Assembly (NCBI GenBank): GCA_046074525.1
Contig: JBJTOK010000079.1
Coordinates: 1-64,000, forward strand
Source of the DNA: JAHEZL01 sp046074525
Lineage (GTDB): Bacteria; Bacteroidota; Bacteroidia; Flavobacteriales_C; GCA-002722245
Length of the DNA: 64,000 bases
Reading direction: 5' to 3'
The notes under the pieces are model-generated. The model was given only the letters and a program-made list of their open reading frames with translations. It was not told the origin of the DNA and ran no database searches. Made by a program: the position numbers and the translations under genes. Shown here piece by piece: positions 62,790 through 64,000 of the stretch (the stretch's first letter is position 1; every line of letters starts with the position of its first letter).

Positions 62790-64000
62790 TCAATTTATCC
62801 ACTTTTTCCACCAGTATTGAAAAACGATGAGGGCCCAGATGTTTCCTGTGGCGTCCTGAGGGTTGGAGCTGTTGAGTTTTGCTTTGAGCTGTTCAATCTT
62901 TTCAGGGTTGAAAATACCTTGCTTCTCGATGAAGTCTTTTGAAAGCAGATCGTTGTGTATCATCCACTTGAGGTCGGTGCGGAACCACGACAAGAGTGGT
63001 ACTTCAAAGCCGTGCTTCGGCCGCTTGTATAATCTCTCGGGGAGGATGTCTTTAAATGTGTCCTGCAAAATGCGCTTGCGGTGAGTCGGACATATTTTAT
63101 AGTCTTCGGGCAGGGAGAAAACAAAGTTGACTACCTCATGATCGAGGAAAGGGACGCGTACCTCCAGACTGTTGGCCATGGACATCCTGTCGACTTTCGT
63201 GAGCATGTCGCCTTCCAGCACCATATTCATGTCGGTAAGCAGTACTTCGTTGAAATCTCCATCCGGAGTAAAGGCTTTTAATAATTCAGATTTCGCATTT
63301 TTATATTCAGAACCATCTATGCTCTGCTTCAACATTTCCTTTGCAGCGTGTTCATTCATGAGCCCTGCCCAGCTCCAATACCTTTCCGATGCGGTCAACT
63401 TTGAAGCCGAAGCGAATTTATCCAGCTGTCGCATCTTGTTGCCAATGGAACTGTTGCGCGATTGCGGCATCATTTTCCACAGCCAGCCCATATTATTGAT
63501 CACCGCATTTTTGGCCGAAGGATGGCGCATGAGGTATTCGGCCTTGTGCTTGTTGTAACCCGAAAACAATTCATCGGCACCATCGCCGGAGAGGGCAACT
63601 GTTACTTTCTTCCGTGTTTCGCGACTCAATATATATACCGCCAGGGCTGAAGAATCGGCGAAAGGTTCGTCGGTGTAATCCAGCACTTCGTAAAGCACAT
63701 CAAACAAATCTTTGTTGGTAAGCTTGAAAACAGTGTGATGGGTATTGAATTTTTTGGCGACTTCCTGGGCGTAAGCTGTTTCGTCAAATAAAGGTTCGTC
63801 CTGGTACCCAATAGAAAAAGTGTTCAGGTTTTTGGTTTGCTTACTTGCCAGCGCTGTAATAATAGAGGAGTCGGTACCGCCACTTAAAAAAGCTCCTAGC
63901 GGCACATCAGCGATCATTCTTCTTTCTACCGATTTTTCCAGCAACTCCACTAGTTTTTTCTGGGCATCGGCGTAGGATAAAGATGTTTTGTATTCGCGGT
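62790..64000 (-). CDS. asnB: Asparagine synthase (glutamine-hydrolysing), 5' part outside the window
   Basis: The C-terminal synthetase domain of an AsnB-type enzyme, frame open to the right edge. SGGTDSSIITALAS is the PP-loop that binds ATP; ALSGDGADELFSGYNKH and VPFLDHEVVNF follow, and the C-terminus ends IWALIVFQYWWKKW. The N-terminal glutaminase domain lies beyond the window. Copies placed in exopolysaccharide clusters often amidate or transfer ammonia to sugar acids rather than make free asparagine; position suggests that here. It lies 30 bp before the GT4 gene on the same strand. Confidence 0.93.
   Translation of the reverse strand, partial: REYKTSLSYADAQKKLVELLEKSVERRMIADVPLGAFLSGGTDSSIITALASKQTKNLNTFSIGYQDEPLFDETAYAQEVAKKFNTHHTVFKLTNKDLFDVLYEVLDYTDEPFADSSALAVYILSRETRKKVTVALSGDGADELFSGYNKHKAEYLMRHPSAKNAVINNMGWLWKMMPQSRNSSIGNKMRQLDKFASASKLTASERYWSWAGLMNEHAAKEMLKQSIDGSEYKNAKSELLKAFTPDGDFNEVLLTDMNMVLEGDMLTKVDRMSMANSLEVRVPFLDHEVVNFVFSLPEDYKICPTHRKRILQDTFKDILPERLYKRPKHGFEVPLLSWFRTDLKWMIHNDLLSKDFIEKQGIFNPEKIEQLKAKLNSSNPQDATGNIWALIVFQYWWKKWIN

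Overview
The window comes from a member of the Bacteroidota, probably a free-living glycan degrader of the Chitinophagales/Sphingobacteriales or a neighbouring order. The support is in the sequence: type IX secretion (T9SS) C-terminal sorting domains on several large proteins, a gliding-motility-type (CHU_C) C-terminus, DUF4295 directly after rpmG, a short RpoD-type sigma factor, TAnnTTTG promoter boxes, and bacillithiol ligase BshC. The genus cannot be told from the sequence alone. Both ends cut genes: an IcmF-type acyl-CoA mutase on the left and an asparagine synthase on the right.

Layout. 1-9.2 kb is housekeeping: icmF (partial), rpmG-DUF4295-ftsY-rimO-bshC, an FKBP lipoprotein, a small unknown gene, a metallophosphoesterase and tRNA-Leu(GAG). 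9.3-41.2 kb is a glycan-utilisation region. A six-gene minus-strand operon (17.8 to 9.3 kb) encodes a small carbohydrate-binding-like protein, a GH16 lipoprotein, two outer-membrane barrels, a surface lipoprotein and a GH3 enzyme, with no SusC/SusD pair. Around it lie a second small carbohydrate-binding lipoprotein, an aldo/keto reductase, a large T9SS-exported GH16, a GH2 enzyme, two giant paralogous PQQ-type sugar dehydrogenases with strings of F5/8C and Ig-like modules, a beta-helix/GH43/CBM6 protein that has lost its N-terminus, and a TPR/transmembrane/HTH regulator (DUF6377 type). 41.3-52.8 kb is again mostly housekeeping (rpe, rpoD, a saccharopine dehydrogenase-type oxidoreductase, trmN6, rimM, a sodium:solute symporter, a LOG-family protein) plus three envelope proteins. 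52.8-64 kb, all on the minus strand, is an exopolysaccharide locus (asnB, GT4, wza, wzc, rfbC, a WecA-type transferase) running on into a MltD-like transglycosylase and uvrA.

How the parts may work together. GH16 plus GH3 points to beta-1,3- or mixed-linkage beta-glucan as the substrate: GH16 enzymes cut the chain outside the cell, the barrels could pass oligosaccharides, and GH3 would release glucose. The secreted PQQ enzymes could oxidise sugars at the surface.

The most interesting signal is regulatory. A degenerate motif of about 15 bp (roughly GNAYRATTNNNTNCC) occurs as direct repeats 20-22 bp apart. At five promoters in the glycan region one copy begins 36-37 bp before the TA of a TAnnTTTG-like box. 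One of these promoters runs into a strong intrinsic terminator with no gene between them, so it may make a small RNA co-regulated with the glucan genes. Another oddity is the junction near 35.11 kb, where the second PQQ gene stops in the middle of an F5/8C domain and runs out of frame into the body of the GH43 gene.
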